Notes: a model not told the origin generated them from the letters alone. Counted from the first letter of the stretch, positions 1 through 7,152 are shown. The stretch: DNA of 39,923 nucleotides from JBJSXF01 sp046086225 (GCA_046086225.1 JBJSXF010000184.1:1-39923); one strand, 5' to 3'. A program made the numbers and translations.

Positions 1-6
1 GCCGGA

Positions 7-765
7 TCAGCGTCCGGTGAACCGAGGCGATCGCTTCTCGGCGAACGCCGCCATGCCCTCGCGCAGGTCCTCGCTCGCGAACGCCTCGAGCTCGCGGGTC
101 GTGATCTCCGCCCGGTCACGCTCGCCGAGCCACTGCGCCTCGGCGATCAGGTCGAGGGCCCGCTTGTGCCCCTGCACCGTGAGCGGAGCCGAGGCCGCGA
201 TGTCCGCCGCGAGCGCGAGGGCCGCCGTGAGCGCGTCGTCGGCCCGATACTGCACGAGCCCGATGCGCTCGGCGACCTCGGCGTCGACGGTGCGGCCCGC
301 AAGCAGGAAGTCGCGCGCCGCGCCCTGACCGAGCAGCTGGGCGAGGCGCCAGATGTTGCGGGCGCTCAGGTGGATGCCGAGGCGACCACCGGGGATCGCG
401 AACCGGGCCGACGGTGCCGCGACCCGGAGATCGCACGCGACCGCGAGCTGCATTCCGGCCCCCATGGCCGGACCGTTGACCGCGGCGATCACCGGCACGG
501 GATGGGCCGCGATCGCGTCGAGGGTCACCTCGAACGCCGGTCGGAAGGTGTCCTCGCCGTCACCGTCGGCACCGAACCGGGTCACGAGGTCGGCCCCCGC
601 GCAGAAGGCCGAGCCCGCCCCCGTGATCACCACCGCCCGGGCCGCTCCGGCATCGGCGAGCGCCACCCGGAGGTCTTCACACAACTGGCCGTTCAGGGCA
701 TTGCGCCGCTCGGTCCGGTCGATCGTGAGGAGGAGGACGGCATCGTGCCGCTCGGACCGGATCAC
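7..765 (-). CDS. Crotonase-fold protein lacking both hydratase glutamates
   Basis: This 252-residue protein belongs to the enoyl-CoA hydratase/isomerase (crotonase) superfamily, which acts on acyl-CoA thioesters in the cytoplasm. The first oxyanion-hole segment is visible at residues 54-60 (FCAGADL) and the second around residues 97-112 (NGPAMGAG...ACDL). In true hydratases two glutamates provide the acid/base chemistry. Here the first position (the E of GGGCEL) is Gln106, and the second (the E of the PE motif) is Gly126 in IPGGRLGI. It may therefore catalyse another crotonase reaction, or be a weak hydratase. The start is a GTG 10 bases after the biotinyl-domain stop, so it is probably cotranscribed with that gene. 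The C-terminal FAEKRSPRF tail is typical of the family. Confidence 0.85.
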   Translation of the reverse strand: MIRSERHDAVLLLTIDRTERRNALNGQLCEDLRVALADAGAARAVVITGAGSAFCAGADLVTRFGADGDGEDTFRPAFEVTLDAIAAHPVPVIAAVNGPAMGAGMQLAVACDLRVAAPSARFAIPGGRLGIHLSARNIWRLAQLLGQGAARDFLLAGRTVDAEVAERIGLVQYRADDALTAALALAADIAASAPLTVQGHKRALDLIAEAQWLGERDRAEITTRELEAFASEDLREGMAAFAEKRSPRFTGR

Positions 766-775
766 GCCGTTCGCC

Positions 776-994
776 TCACGACTCGTCGATCCGGGCGATG
801 AGATCGCCCTCGCGCACGGACCGGCCGGGCTCGACGTGGATCTCGCGCACCACCCCCGGCACCTCGGTGACGACCGGGATCTCCATCTTCATCGACTCCA
901 GGATGCAGATCTCGTCGCCCTCGGCGACCATCCGGCCTTCCTCGGTCGACACCAGCCAGACGTTCGCCGTGATCTCGGCCCTGATCTCGTGCAT
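776..994 (-). CDS. Free-standing biotinyl (biotin carboxyl carrier) domain protein
   Basis: This 72-residue protein is a single biotinyl/lipoyl-attachment domain. The biotinylation motif is ESMKMEIP at residues 34-41; the central lysine of MKM would carry biotin. A matching second half follows (GVVREIHVEPGRSVREGDLIARI). It should shuttle carboxyl groups from a biotin carboxylase to the carboxyltransferase encoded just upstream at 1039-2607. The length corresponds to the carrier domain alone; in most actinobacterial acyl-CoA carboxylases this domain is fused to the biotin carboxylase subunit, which is not in the window. The ATG is preceded by a TACGAT box 7 bases away with no Shine-Dalgarno site, so it may have its own leaderless promoter. 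Confidence 0.9.
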   Translation of the reverse strand: MHEIRAEITANVWLVSTEEGRMVAEGDEICILESMKMEIPVVTEVPGVVREIHVEPGRSVREGDLIARIDES

Positions 995-1001
995 GAGCGG
1001 G

Positions 1002-1007
1002 ATCGTA
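1002..1007 (-). promoter_or_regulatory. -10 box (TACGAT) of the biotinyl-domain gene
   Basis: Read on the minus strand, TACGAT ends 7 bases before the ATG at 994. No ribosome-binding site fits between box and start, so a leaderless transcript is likely. I see no convincing -35 hexamer. Confidence 0.5.
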
Positions 1008-1038
1008 CGCGCCGCCTGCCGCGACCGCGGGCCCGGGG

Positions 1039-2607
1039 TCAGACCGGAGGAACGCCGTGCTTGCGATCGGGTCGGACGATCCGCTTGCCCGCCGCCAGCC
1101 GCAGCCCCCGAGCGATCGCGGCTCGGGTGTCGGCCGGGTCGATGACGTCGTCGACCAGGGCCCGGCCGGCCGCCACGTACGGATCGATGTTCGCCCGGAT
1201 CTCCTCGGCGAGCTCGAGCCGCCGAGCCGCCCGCGCGGTCTCGTCACCGATCGCCTCCAGGGTGCGCCGGTGGATGATGTTCACCGCGCCGTCGGGGCCC
1301 ATCACCGCGATCTCGGCGCTGGGCCAGGCCACGAGGTAGTCGGCCTCGTAGGCGAGCCCGTTCATCACGAAGTAGCCGGCGCCGTAGCTCTTGCGCATCA
1401 CCACCGAGATCTTCGGGACGGTCGCCTCGCTCACCGCGTAGAGCATCTTCGCTCCGTGCCGGATGATGCCCTGCCGCTCGACGACCGAGCCCACGATGAA
1501 GCCGGGCACGTCGTGCAGGAACACGAGCGGGATGCCGAACGCGTCGCACAGCCAGACGAACCGGGCCGCCTTGTCGGCGGCATCGACATCGAGCGCACCG
1601 CCGAGCACCATCGGCTGATTGGCCACCACCCCGACCGGCTGCCCGTCGATCCGGGCCAGGCCGGTGACGAGGTTGCGAGCCCATTCGGGCTTGATCCACA
1701 GCACGTCGCCGTCGTCGACCACGGCCCGCACCACCCGCCGGACGTCGTAGGCCCGCCGGGGGGCGGTGGGCACGATTCCGTAGAGCTCCTCGGCCCGCCG
1801 ATCGACCGGATCGGACGAGGGGCGCCGGGGCGGGGGCTCACCGTTGTGCTGCGGGAAGAACGACAGGTAGCGGCGAACGAACGTGATGCACTCGGCGTCG
1901 TCGGCCGCTTCCAGGTCGGCCACCCCGCTCACCCGGGTGTGCACCGCCGAGCCGCCCATCTCCTCCTCGGACACGTCTTCGCCGACGGCCGCCTTCACCA
2001 GGTGCCGACCGCCGAGAGCCAGGGAGGACGTGCCCCGAACCATCGGCACGAAGTCGGCGAGCGCCGGGATGTACGCCGTGCCCGCCGCGCAGTGGCCGAG
2101 CACAGCGGCCACGAGGGGCACCACCCCGCTCATCGCGACCTGCTCCCGGAACAGCGCCCCCGCCCCGGCGAACTCCGAGCCGCTCGAGGAACGGATCCGG
2201 GCCCCGGCCGAGTCGAGGAGCCACACGAACGGCATCCGGCGCTCCACGGCCAGGGCGCGCATCCGGGCGACCTTGTCCTCGCCGACGTCGCCCATGGTCC
2301 CGGCCAGCACCGTGAAGTCGTACGCCGCGATCGCGACCGGTCGACCGTCGACCGCGCCGAGTCCGGTGACGACACCGTCGGCGGCGAGGGAACGGTCGCC
2401 GAGCACCGGATCCATGTGATCGGCGAGGAGGCCGTACTCGACGAAAGTCCCGGCATCGCAGAGCAGGTCGAGCCGCTCGCGCACCGTCAGCTTGCCGAGC
2501 GCATGCTGACGGTCGACCGCCGCGGGGCCGCCCATGGCGAGCGCCCGGGCCCGCCGCTCGGCGAGATCACCGAGCAGGGGCCCCCAGTCGTGGCGGTCGT
2601 CGCTCAC
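1039..2607 (-). CDS. Acyl-CoA carboxylase, carboxyltransferase (beta) subunit
   Basis: This 522-residue protein matches the beta subunits of propionyl-CoA/methylcrotonyl-CoA-type carboxylases, which transfer carboxyl from biotin to an acyl-CoA. The N-terminal crotonase-like half contains LLDSAGARI and GHCAAGTAY. The C-terminal half contains LVTGLARIDGQPVGVVANQP, FLHDVPGFIVG and RKSYGAGYFVM, all typical of the family. I place the start at the GTG at 2607 (SDDRHDWGPLL), 16 bases after the stop of the upstream crotonase. A longer reading from 2670 would overlap that gene and adds residues without family character. The biotin carrier is encoded 44 bases downstream. The acyl substrate cannot be read from the sequence. 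Confidence 0.92.
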   Translation of the reverse strand: MSDDRHDWGPLLGDLAERRARALAMGGPAAVDRQHALGKLTVRERLDLLCDAGTFVEYGLLADHMDPVLGDRSLAADGVVTGLGAVDGRPVAIAAYDFTVLAGTMGDVGEDKVARMRALAVERRMPFVWLLDSAGARIRSSSGSEFAGAGALFREQVAMSGVVPLVAAVLGHCAAGTAYIPALADFVPMVRGTSSLALGGRHLVKAAVGEDVSEEEMGGSAVHTRVSGVADLEAADDAECITFVRRYLSFFPQHNGEPPPRRPSSDPVDRRAEELYGIVPTAPRRAYDVRRVVRAVVDDGDVLWIKPEWARNLVTGLARIDGQPVGVVANQPMVLGGALDVDAADKAARFVWLCDAFGIPLVFLHDVPGFIVGSVVERQGIIRHGAKMLYAVSEATVPKISVVMRKSYGAGYFVMNGLAYEADYLVAWPSAEIAVMGPDGAVNIIHRRTLEAIGDETARAARRLELAEEIRANIDPYVAAGRALVDDVIDPADTRAAIARGLRLAAGKRIVRPDRKHGVPPV

Positions 2608-2623
2608 TGGGCCGGCAGTCGCT

Positions 2624-3409
2624 TCACCGACCCGACCACCGGGGCGGACGCTTCTCGGCGAACGCGGCAATGCCCTCGGCCGCGTCCTCGGTCGCCGAGG
2701 TCACCGTGAGCATCGCCTGCAGGTAGTCGAGCGCCGCGTCCTCGTCGAGGTCGAGCACCCGGTAGAACGCCTCGCGCCCCCAGCGCATCGCCACCGGACT
2801 CCCGGCCGCGAGCTCGGCCGCCAGCTCGGCGACCGCCGCATCGAGTCGATCCCCGGGCACCACCCGCTGCACGAAGCCGATGCGGGCGCCCTCGTGCGCA
2901 TCGACCCGACGGCCCGTCATCATCAGCTCCAGCGCGGTCTTCGGCGGCATCGACCGCAGCAGGGGCACGGTGATCATGTACGGCCACAACCCGATCCGGA
3001 CCTCGGGCGTGCCGAACACCGCGTCCTCGGCGGCGACGACGATGTCGCACGCGCAGGCGAGCCCGAAACCTCCGGCCAGGGCATAGCCGCGCACCTTCGC
3101 GATCACCGGCTTGCCGATCTCCCGGAGATCCCGGAAGAGATCGGCGAGGAGGCCCCGCCGGTCGTGAGCCTCGGCTCCGTCACTCGCGATGCCGCCGTCA
3201 GCGGCGAGGTCGGCTCCGGCGCAGAAGGCCCGGTCGCCCGCGCCGGTAATGACCACGACCCGGACCGCCGGATCGGCCCCGGCCCGCGCCACGGCATCCC
3301 GGAGCCCCTGCATCACCGCGAACGACATCGCGTTCCGGCGCTCGGGCCGATCGATCGTGACGACGGCCACCGCACCGTCGAGCTCGTAGCGGACGTCGCT
3401 GCCGGTCAC
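2624..3409 (-). CDS. Enoyl-CoA hydratase/isomerase family protein
   Basis: A 261-residue crotonase-fold protein. The first oxyanion segment is FCAGADL at residues 62-68. The second is RGYALAGGFGLACACDI, where the usual first catalytic glutamate is Gly116. The second glutamate is kept (Glu136 in GTPEVRIGL). Proteins with only this glutamate include isomerases and dehydratases as well as hydratases, so the exact reaction is open. The GTG at 3409 is chosen because a TAGCAT box lies 7 bases upstream. Longer in-frame readings run antisense through the DUF5317 gene and carry no family sequence. It is the first gene of an apparent operon with the carboxyltransferase. Confidence 0.87.
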   Translation of the reverse strand: MTGSDVRYELDGAVAVVTIDRPERRNAMSFAVMQGLRDAVARAGADPAVRVVVITGAGDRAFCAGADLAADGGIASDGAEAHDRRGLLADLFRDLREIGKPVIAKVRGYALAGGFGLACACDIVVAAEDAVFGTPEVRIGLWPYMITVPLLRSMPPKTALELMMTGRRVDAHEGARIGFVQRVVPGDRLDAAVAELAAELAAGSPVAMRWGREAFYRVLDLDEDAALDYLQAMLTVTSATEDAAEGIAAFAEKRPPRWSGR

Positions 3410-3416
3410 CGCGCCG

Positions 3417-3435
3417 ATGCTATTGCGCGTACGCT
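3417..3435. promoter_or_regulatory. Divergent pair of -10 boxes in a 33-base gap
   Basis: The gap between the GTG at 3409 (minus) and the ATG at 3443 (plus) is only 33 bases. It contains TAGCAT on the minus strand (3422-3417) and TACGCT on the plus strand (3430-3435), each 7 bases from its start codon. Both genes appear to be leaderless, and the two promoters lie so close that RNA polymerases would compete. Confidence 0.5.
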
Positions 3436-3442
3436 GCGCCGC

Positions 3443-4027
3443 ATGCTGGTGTACGCGATCGCGGTGACGGTCGCTCTGCTCGTACCGGCCGCCACCCGGG
3501 GCTCCTACCGACGCCTCCTCGAGGTGGAGTGGCGGTGGGGTGCACTGCTCTTCGCCGGCCTCGCCATCCAGATCCTGTTGGAGTGGAACGCCGTCCCCCG
3601 CGACCGCTGGCACGACCTGGGCTTCGGCCTGCTCGTCACGTCCTACGTGCTCATCATCGGCTTCGTCGGCCGCAACCTCGTCCTGCGCGGCATGGGCGTC
3701 GTGCTCGTCGGCGTGCTCTGCAACTTCGTCGTCATCGTGGCGAACCAGGGCATGCCCGTCGACGTGCCCGTTGGCCGGGCCGAGGAGGCCTGGCTCCAGC
3801 CGTCGATCAAGCACCATCCGCAGCAGCCCGACGATCGACTGCGGGTCCTCTCCGACATCATCGTGCTGAGTCAGCCGTTCGACGCCATCCTGAGCTTCGG
3901 CGACCTCATCCTCGCGGTCGGGCTGTGCGACGTCGCCTACCACGGGAGCCGGCGGCGCCGGTCACGTCGCCCCGCCACCGATCCGGGGCCCGCCGCGCGC
4001 GCCGAGGTCGTCGGCTCAGACGCCTGA
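3443..4027 (+). CDS. DUF5317-family integral membrane protein
   Basis: A 194-residue protein with about five hydrophobic segments: residues 1-16, 29-46, 54-72, 78-95 and 145-165. The N-terminal LVYAIAVTVALLVPAATRGSYRRL and the loop FVVIVANQGMPVDV resemble the uncharacterised DUF5317 family of actinobacteria and firmicutes. The function is unknown. The start is the ATG at 3443, with a TACGCT -10 box 7 bases upstream and no ribosome-binding site. A reading opened further upstream would run antisense to the crotonase gene and is rejected. The 3' end overlaps the convergent HD-domain gene by 12 bases. Confidence 0.75.
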   Translation: MLVYAIAVTVALLVPAATRGSYRRLLEVEWRWGALLFAGLAIQILLEWNAVPRDRWHDLGFGLLVTSYVLIIGFVGRNLVLRGMGVVLVGVLCNFVVIVANQGMPVDVPVGRAEEAWLQPSIKHHPQQPDDRLRVLSDIIVLSQPFDAILSFGDLILAVGLCDVAYHGSRRRRSRRPATDPGPAARAEVVGSDA

Positions 4028-5179
4028 CGCGGGCACGAGCGCACCGACCGATCGGTCGCGCAGCACCCGCTCCACGACCGCCAGCACCCGGGCATCGCCC
4101 GCGTAGCGACTGTCGGCGCGCAGCACGGCGAGCGCACTCGTCGCCATCGACGCGTCGCACGCCATCAGATCATCGAACGCGCTCGCTACGGCGAGGATCC
4201 GAGCCGCCAGACGCCGCCGCGGCTCCGATGCGTCGCCCGCCACGATGTCACCCGCCGCGGCGAGGGGCCGGATGTCGCGCATCATCGTCCCCGTGACCAC
4301 CGCCACCTCGCCCGGATCGCCGGCATCGGGATCATCGAGCGTCACCTGCCCGAGATGATGCAGCAGCGCCGCCATCTCGAGATCCCGAACGTCCTCGGTC
4401 GGGAGCCCCATCCGCTCGGCGACAGCACCGGCGAGGGCCGTGACCCGGGCCGCGTGACCGTCGGCGACGTACCCACCGAGCTCGGGGGCCATGGCCAAAG
4501 CCTCGATGGTCTGCCGGAACGACCGGGTCGCGGCGTCGAGCCGCTCGAACGCGTACCAGGCGGCGAGGAGCGGGGTCGCGAAGATGAGCGGGCCCCAGAG
4601 CCCCACCCGGCCGGCTCCGTCGACACCGTGGTAGCCGATCGCCATGAGCACGCCCGAGGATCCGATCGCGATCCACGCCAGGCGACCGCGCGGCGTGATC
4701 GATGATCCCAGCCGCAGCCCGAGCCGGAGCGGCACCGCGACGAGCGGCTGCGCCGCCGCCGCGACGACCAGGGCTGCGAGCACCGTCGCCACCGTCTCGG
4801 CCCCCGGGAAGACGTGGTGCGCACCCGCGTAGGCGGCGTAGGTCGCGGTCGCGACCGCGAGCCGCTCGACGACCACGGCGACCCGGCGACCTCGCCCACG
4901 ATCGGTCAGCCGCAGCACGAGCGAGATCGCTTCCGCCCCCACCACAGCCGCGGCGTACTCGGCGAACGGGAACGACGCGGCGATCACGATCAGCACCGCG
5001 TACGACAGCGGGAGCGCGCTGCGATCCTCGAGCCGCAGCACGAGGATCTCGCCGGCCACGAGACCGGCGGCGAGCAGAAGCAGCGCCGGAGCGGGCCCGT
5101 CGGGCGCGACCGCCTGCGCGATCCCGGCCGCGATCGCTCCCGCCACGACCACGAGCAGCAGCGGGCGACGACGCTCCAC
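4016..5179 (-). CDS. Membrane protein with a degenerate HD domain
   Basis: This 387-residue protein has about six hydrophobic segments in its first 210 residues, then a cytoplasmic HD-like domain. The domain resembles HD-GYP phosphodiesterases in outline: DGHAARVTALAGAVAERMGL at 240-259, then ALLHHLGQVTLDD at 271-283. In active enzymes the second motif reads LLHDIGK; here the metal-binding aspartate is His275 and the lysine is Gln. No HHE or GYP motif follows. It is probably catalytically inactive and may act as a sensor or as a partner of the adjacent intact HD protein. The GTG at 5179 lies 5 bases after that gene's stop, so the two are likely translationally coupled. It could also be a decaying paralogue. 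Confidence 0.72.
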   Translation of the reverse strand: MERRRPLLLVVVAGAIAAGIAQAVAPDGPAPALLLLAAGLVAGEILVLRLEDRSALPLSYAVLIVIAASFPFAEYAAAVVGAEAISLVLRLTDRGRGRRVAVVVERLAVATATYAAYAGAHHVFPGAETVATVLAALVVAAAAQPLVAVPLRLGLRLGSSITPRGRLAWIAIGSSGVLMAIGYHGVDGAGRVGLWGPLIFATPLLAAWYAFERLDAATRSFRQTIEALAMAPELGGYVADGHAARVTALAGAVAERMGLPTEDVRDLEMAALLHHLGQVTLDDPDAGDPGEVAVVTGTMMRDIRPLAAAGDIVAGDASEPRRRLAARILAVASAFDDLMACDASMATSALAVLRADSRYAGDARVLAVVERVLRDRSVGALVPASGV

Positions 5180-5184
5180 GGGAA

Positions 5185-6531
5185 TCAGCTCGCGGCGGGC
5201 ACGTCGACCGGGAGCAGATCGCCGAGTCCGGCCGATCCGACCCCCGCCTCGGGCGCGTCGCTGAACTCGACCTCGACCTCGTGGCCGGCACCGTGCCGCT
5301 CGCCACGCGTCTCGATGGCGTGGATGAGCGCCTCGACGCACGCCGGGTGGAACTGCGTCCCCGCCTTGTCGCGCAGCTCCGCGAACGCGACCTCCTGGGG
5401 GAGCGCCTTGCGGTAGGAGCGGGTCGAGGTCATCGCGTCGTACGCGTCGGCGATCATCACGATGTAGGGCTCGATCGGGTGATCGGCGTCGTCGGGATCG
5501 AAGCGCATGGCGTCGCTGTGACTCGCTGCCGCGATCGGGCGCAGGAAGTCGATCTGGGAGAGCATCCGCACGCTCACCGCCTCGTGGGTGCGAACCCGGG
5601 CGAACTCCTCCTCGGTGAGCCGACCGGGCTTGTTGAGCAGCGAGTTGGGGACGACGAGCTTCCCGATGTCGTGCATGAGGGCGGCGAAGCGCAACCGCTC
5701 CAGGCGGGCCGGCATGAAGTTGAGCTCCTCACCGATGTAGCACGCGTACTCGGCGACCCGTCCGGCGTGACCGGCCGTGTAGCGGTCCTTGCGCTCGAGG
5801 GCCCGGATGAGCATGCCGACCGTCTCCTCGTGGGCCTCCTTCACCCGCATGTACGACGCGAACATCTCGCGAGCGATGAGGATGGGGACGATGATGAGGA
5901 GCATCACCGCGGGACCGAGAGACAGGTAGAGGCGGCCGAGCAGGAACCCGATGAGGGCGAAGGGGAGCTCGTCGACGTTCTGGCGGAGGCACTGGACCAC
6001 GATCTCGCCCGGCACCCGTGACCGCTCGGCGGCGTAGGAGCACAGCAGCAGGAGCGACATCACGACGACGCACGTGAGGGCCGCCGGGATCGCGGTGAGC
6101 AGCGCACCCGGCATCCGCAAGGCGCCCGGGTCGGGCAGCGCGCTGTAGACGAGCGACGCTGCTGCGGCACTGCAGGCGTAGATCGCACCGTTGAACGGGA
6201 TCCACGGCCACGTGCGCCGGTGCAGCGCCGGAACGTAGATGCCGCCGGCGAAGCCGACGATCGCCGCGCCGGCCAGGGTGCCGTCGTGATCGAAGGCGAC
6301 CACGGCGGCCATGAAGATCATGACGTTGGGCGAGAACGACATGCTCTTGCCGGGCACGACGACGGCCCGGTGCATGCCGAAGATCGCGAGCGCCGAGAAG
6401 ACGAGCAACGGCACCGGCGCCGGGAACCCGGTCCGGGCGACGAGCAGACCGATCGCACCGACCGCCACGGCCGCGATCGCGCCGCAGTACCAGGCGAGCG
6501 ATCGTGGGAATGGGGCGATCGAGTCGTCCAT
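5185..6531 (-). CDS. Membrane-anchored HD-GYP-like phosphohydrolase
   Basis: A 448-residue protein with about seven hydrophobic segments in residues 13-222 and an HD phosphohydrolase domain from about 240 to 410. Visible metal ligands include His255 (GHAGRVAEYA), His287-Asp288 (LMHDIGKLVVP), His316 (THEAVS), His338 and Asp362 (IADAYDAMTSTRSYRKAL). This matches the HD-GYP class that hydrolyses cyclic di-GMP. However, the hallmark HHExxDGxGYP stretch is replaced by SHSDAMRFDPDDADHP, so the nucleotide specificity is uncertain. The ATG at 6531 begins just before the first membrane helix. The gene follows a 30-residue peptide gene by 67 bases and is coupled to the degenerate HD gene downstream. 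Confidence 0.85.
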   Translation of the reverse strand: MDDSIAPFPRSLAWYCGAIAAVAVGAIGLLVARTGFPAPVPLLVFSALAIFGMHRAVVVPGKSMSFSPNVMIFMAAVVAFDHDGTLAGAAIVGFAGGIYVPALHRRTWPWIPFNGAIYACSAAAASLVYSALPDPGALRMPGALLTAIPAALTCVVVMSLLLLCSYAAERSRVPGEIVVQCLRQNVDELPFALIGFLLGRLYLSLGPAVMLLIIVPILIAREMFASYMRVKEAHEETVGMLIRALERKDRYTAGHAGRVAEYACYIGEELNFMPARLERLRFAALMHDIGKLVVPNSLLNKPGRLTEEEFARVRTHEAVSVRMLSQIDFLRPIAAASHSDAMRFDPDDADHPIEPYIVMIADAYDAMTSTRSYRKALPQEVAFAELRDKAGTQFHPACVEALIHAIETRGERHGAGHEVEVEFSDAPEAGVGSAGLGDLLPVDVPAAS

Positions 6532-6598
6532 GCCTGTCCGGCGCACGGACGGCGAGGGGAAGGGAGGCGCACGGCAGGGCCTCGAACGGATCGATGGA

Positions 6599-6691
6599 TC
6601 AACGGAAACGCGCTCCGCCCGCACCACCGGCGAGCAGGAGTGCGACCAGACCGGAACCGATGGCGGCCACACGAACAGCGAGCTTCTTCAC
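6599..6691 (-). CDS. 30-residue membrane peptide A, paralogue of 7042-7134
   Basis: A 30-codon reading frame starting at a GTG, with a strong ribosome-binding site AGGGGGAG 5 bases upstream. The product begins MKKLAVRVAAIGSG and ends LLLAGGAGGARFR: a short basic N-terminus, a single hydrophobic span and a Gly-rich GGAR tail. It has exactly the same length as the frame at 7042-7134 and shares 14 of 30 positions with it, including the LLLAGG and GGAR blocks. Conservation between two copies, each with a good ribosome-binding site, argues that it is translated. It lies 67 bases upstream of the HD-GYP-like gene in the same direction. I do not recognise the family and the function is unknown. Confidence 0.6.
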   Translation of the reverse strand: MKKLAVRVAAIGSGLVALLLAGGAGGARFR

Positions 6692-6920
6692 GGGAACTCC
6701 CCCTTGCGTCACGTCCTCTGCTGCTGCCGCTAGGTGCAACAGGGCATCCGCTCCGCTCGGGAACTGCTTCTGCGTGAGAGTCGAGACCCGTCCAAGGCCC
6801 CGCCGTCCGTCTCCCTTATGTCCCTCGTCGACTCGTGCGACTCCCCTCTCGGCCGGTTACGTGGGCTCCGGGCTTCACGCCCGGACGAGACACGGTATGC
6901 CGCAGACAGTGGTCACACAA
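6692..6920 (-). promoter_or_regulatory. Candidate promoter and about 195-base structured leader of peptide A
   Basis: On the minus strand a TTGTGT (6920-6915) and a TACCGT (6897-6892) are separated by 17 bases and form a plausible sigma-70-type promoter. Transcription from there would give a leader of roughly 195 bases before peptide A. Near its 5' end the leader holds a perfect hairpin, CCGGGC-GTGAA-GCCCGG. The length and structure suggest post-transcriptional control, but I cannot match it to a known riboswitch. Apart from this promoter, leader and the hairpin at 6987-7021, I see no gene in 6692-7041. Confidence 0.35.
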
Positions 6921-6986
6921 GCCTCAATTTCTTACATCACCCCCATGAGTGGTCCTTCTGGCCCAGTAATCGTCACGGAGCGCGGT

Positions 6987-7021
6987 CGACACCCCTCCGG
7001 GGGTGGCCCGGAGGGGCGTCG
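6987..7021. terminator. Strong hairpin downstream of peptide B
   Basis: CCCCTCCGGG and CCCGGAGGGG form a perfect 10-base-pair stem around the loop GGTGG (6992-7016). Beyond one A-C mismatch the stem extends by CGAC/GTCG. It begins 20 bases after the peptide B stop. There is no T-tract on either side, so it would be a tract-less terminator, attenuator or mRNA 3'-end stabiliser. Confidence 0.5.
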
Positions 7022-7041
7022 GGTCGGCCCCATCGCCCGGA

Positions 7042-7134
7042 TCAGTGGATCCGGGCGCCGCCGGTGCCACCTGCGAGCAGGAGCGTGCCCATCGCCCCCG
7101 CGAAGATCATCCATCGCATCATCAGCTTGCGCAT
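7042..7134 (-). CDS. 30-residue membrane peptide B, paralogue of 6599-6691
   Basis: A 30-codon frame starting at ATG with GGGAGGA 6 bases upstream. The product begins MRKLMMRWMIFAGAMG and ends LLLAGGTGGARIH: basic start, one hydrophobic span, Gly-rich GGAR tail. Aligned without gaps to peptide A, identical positions are 1, 3, 4, 7, 18-23 and 25-28. There is no cysteine, so it is not a lipoprotein, and no obvious signal peptidase site. A strong hairpin follows 20 bases downstream, suggesting a discrete small transcription unit. The family and function are not recognised. Possible roles are a membrane-protein modulator, a toxin-like peptide or a leader peptide. Confidence 0.58.
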   Translation of the reverse strand: MRKLMMRWMIFAGAMGTLLLAGGTGGARIH

Positions 7135-7152
7135 TCCCTGTCCTCCCGGATT

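Noticed and set aside
2534..3442. N-terminal extension of the DUF5317 protein
   Set aside because: The extension is antisense to the crotonase gene. The ATG at 3443 has a -10 box 7 bases upstream and begins directly with the first membrane helix.
6730..6775. Plus-strand resemblance to a cyclic di-GMP-I riboswitch (GCAACAGGGCATCC)
   Set aside because: The conserved GGGCAAACC and GGACGCAAAGCC cores are not present, and no plus-strand gene lies within 500 bases downstream.
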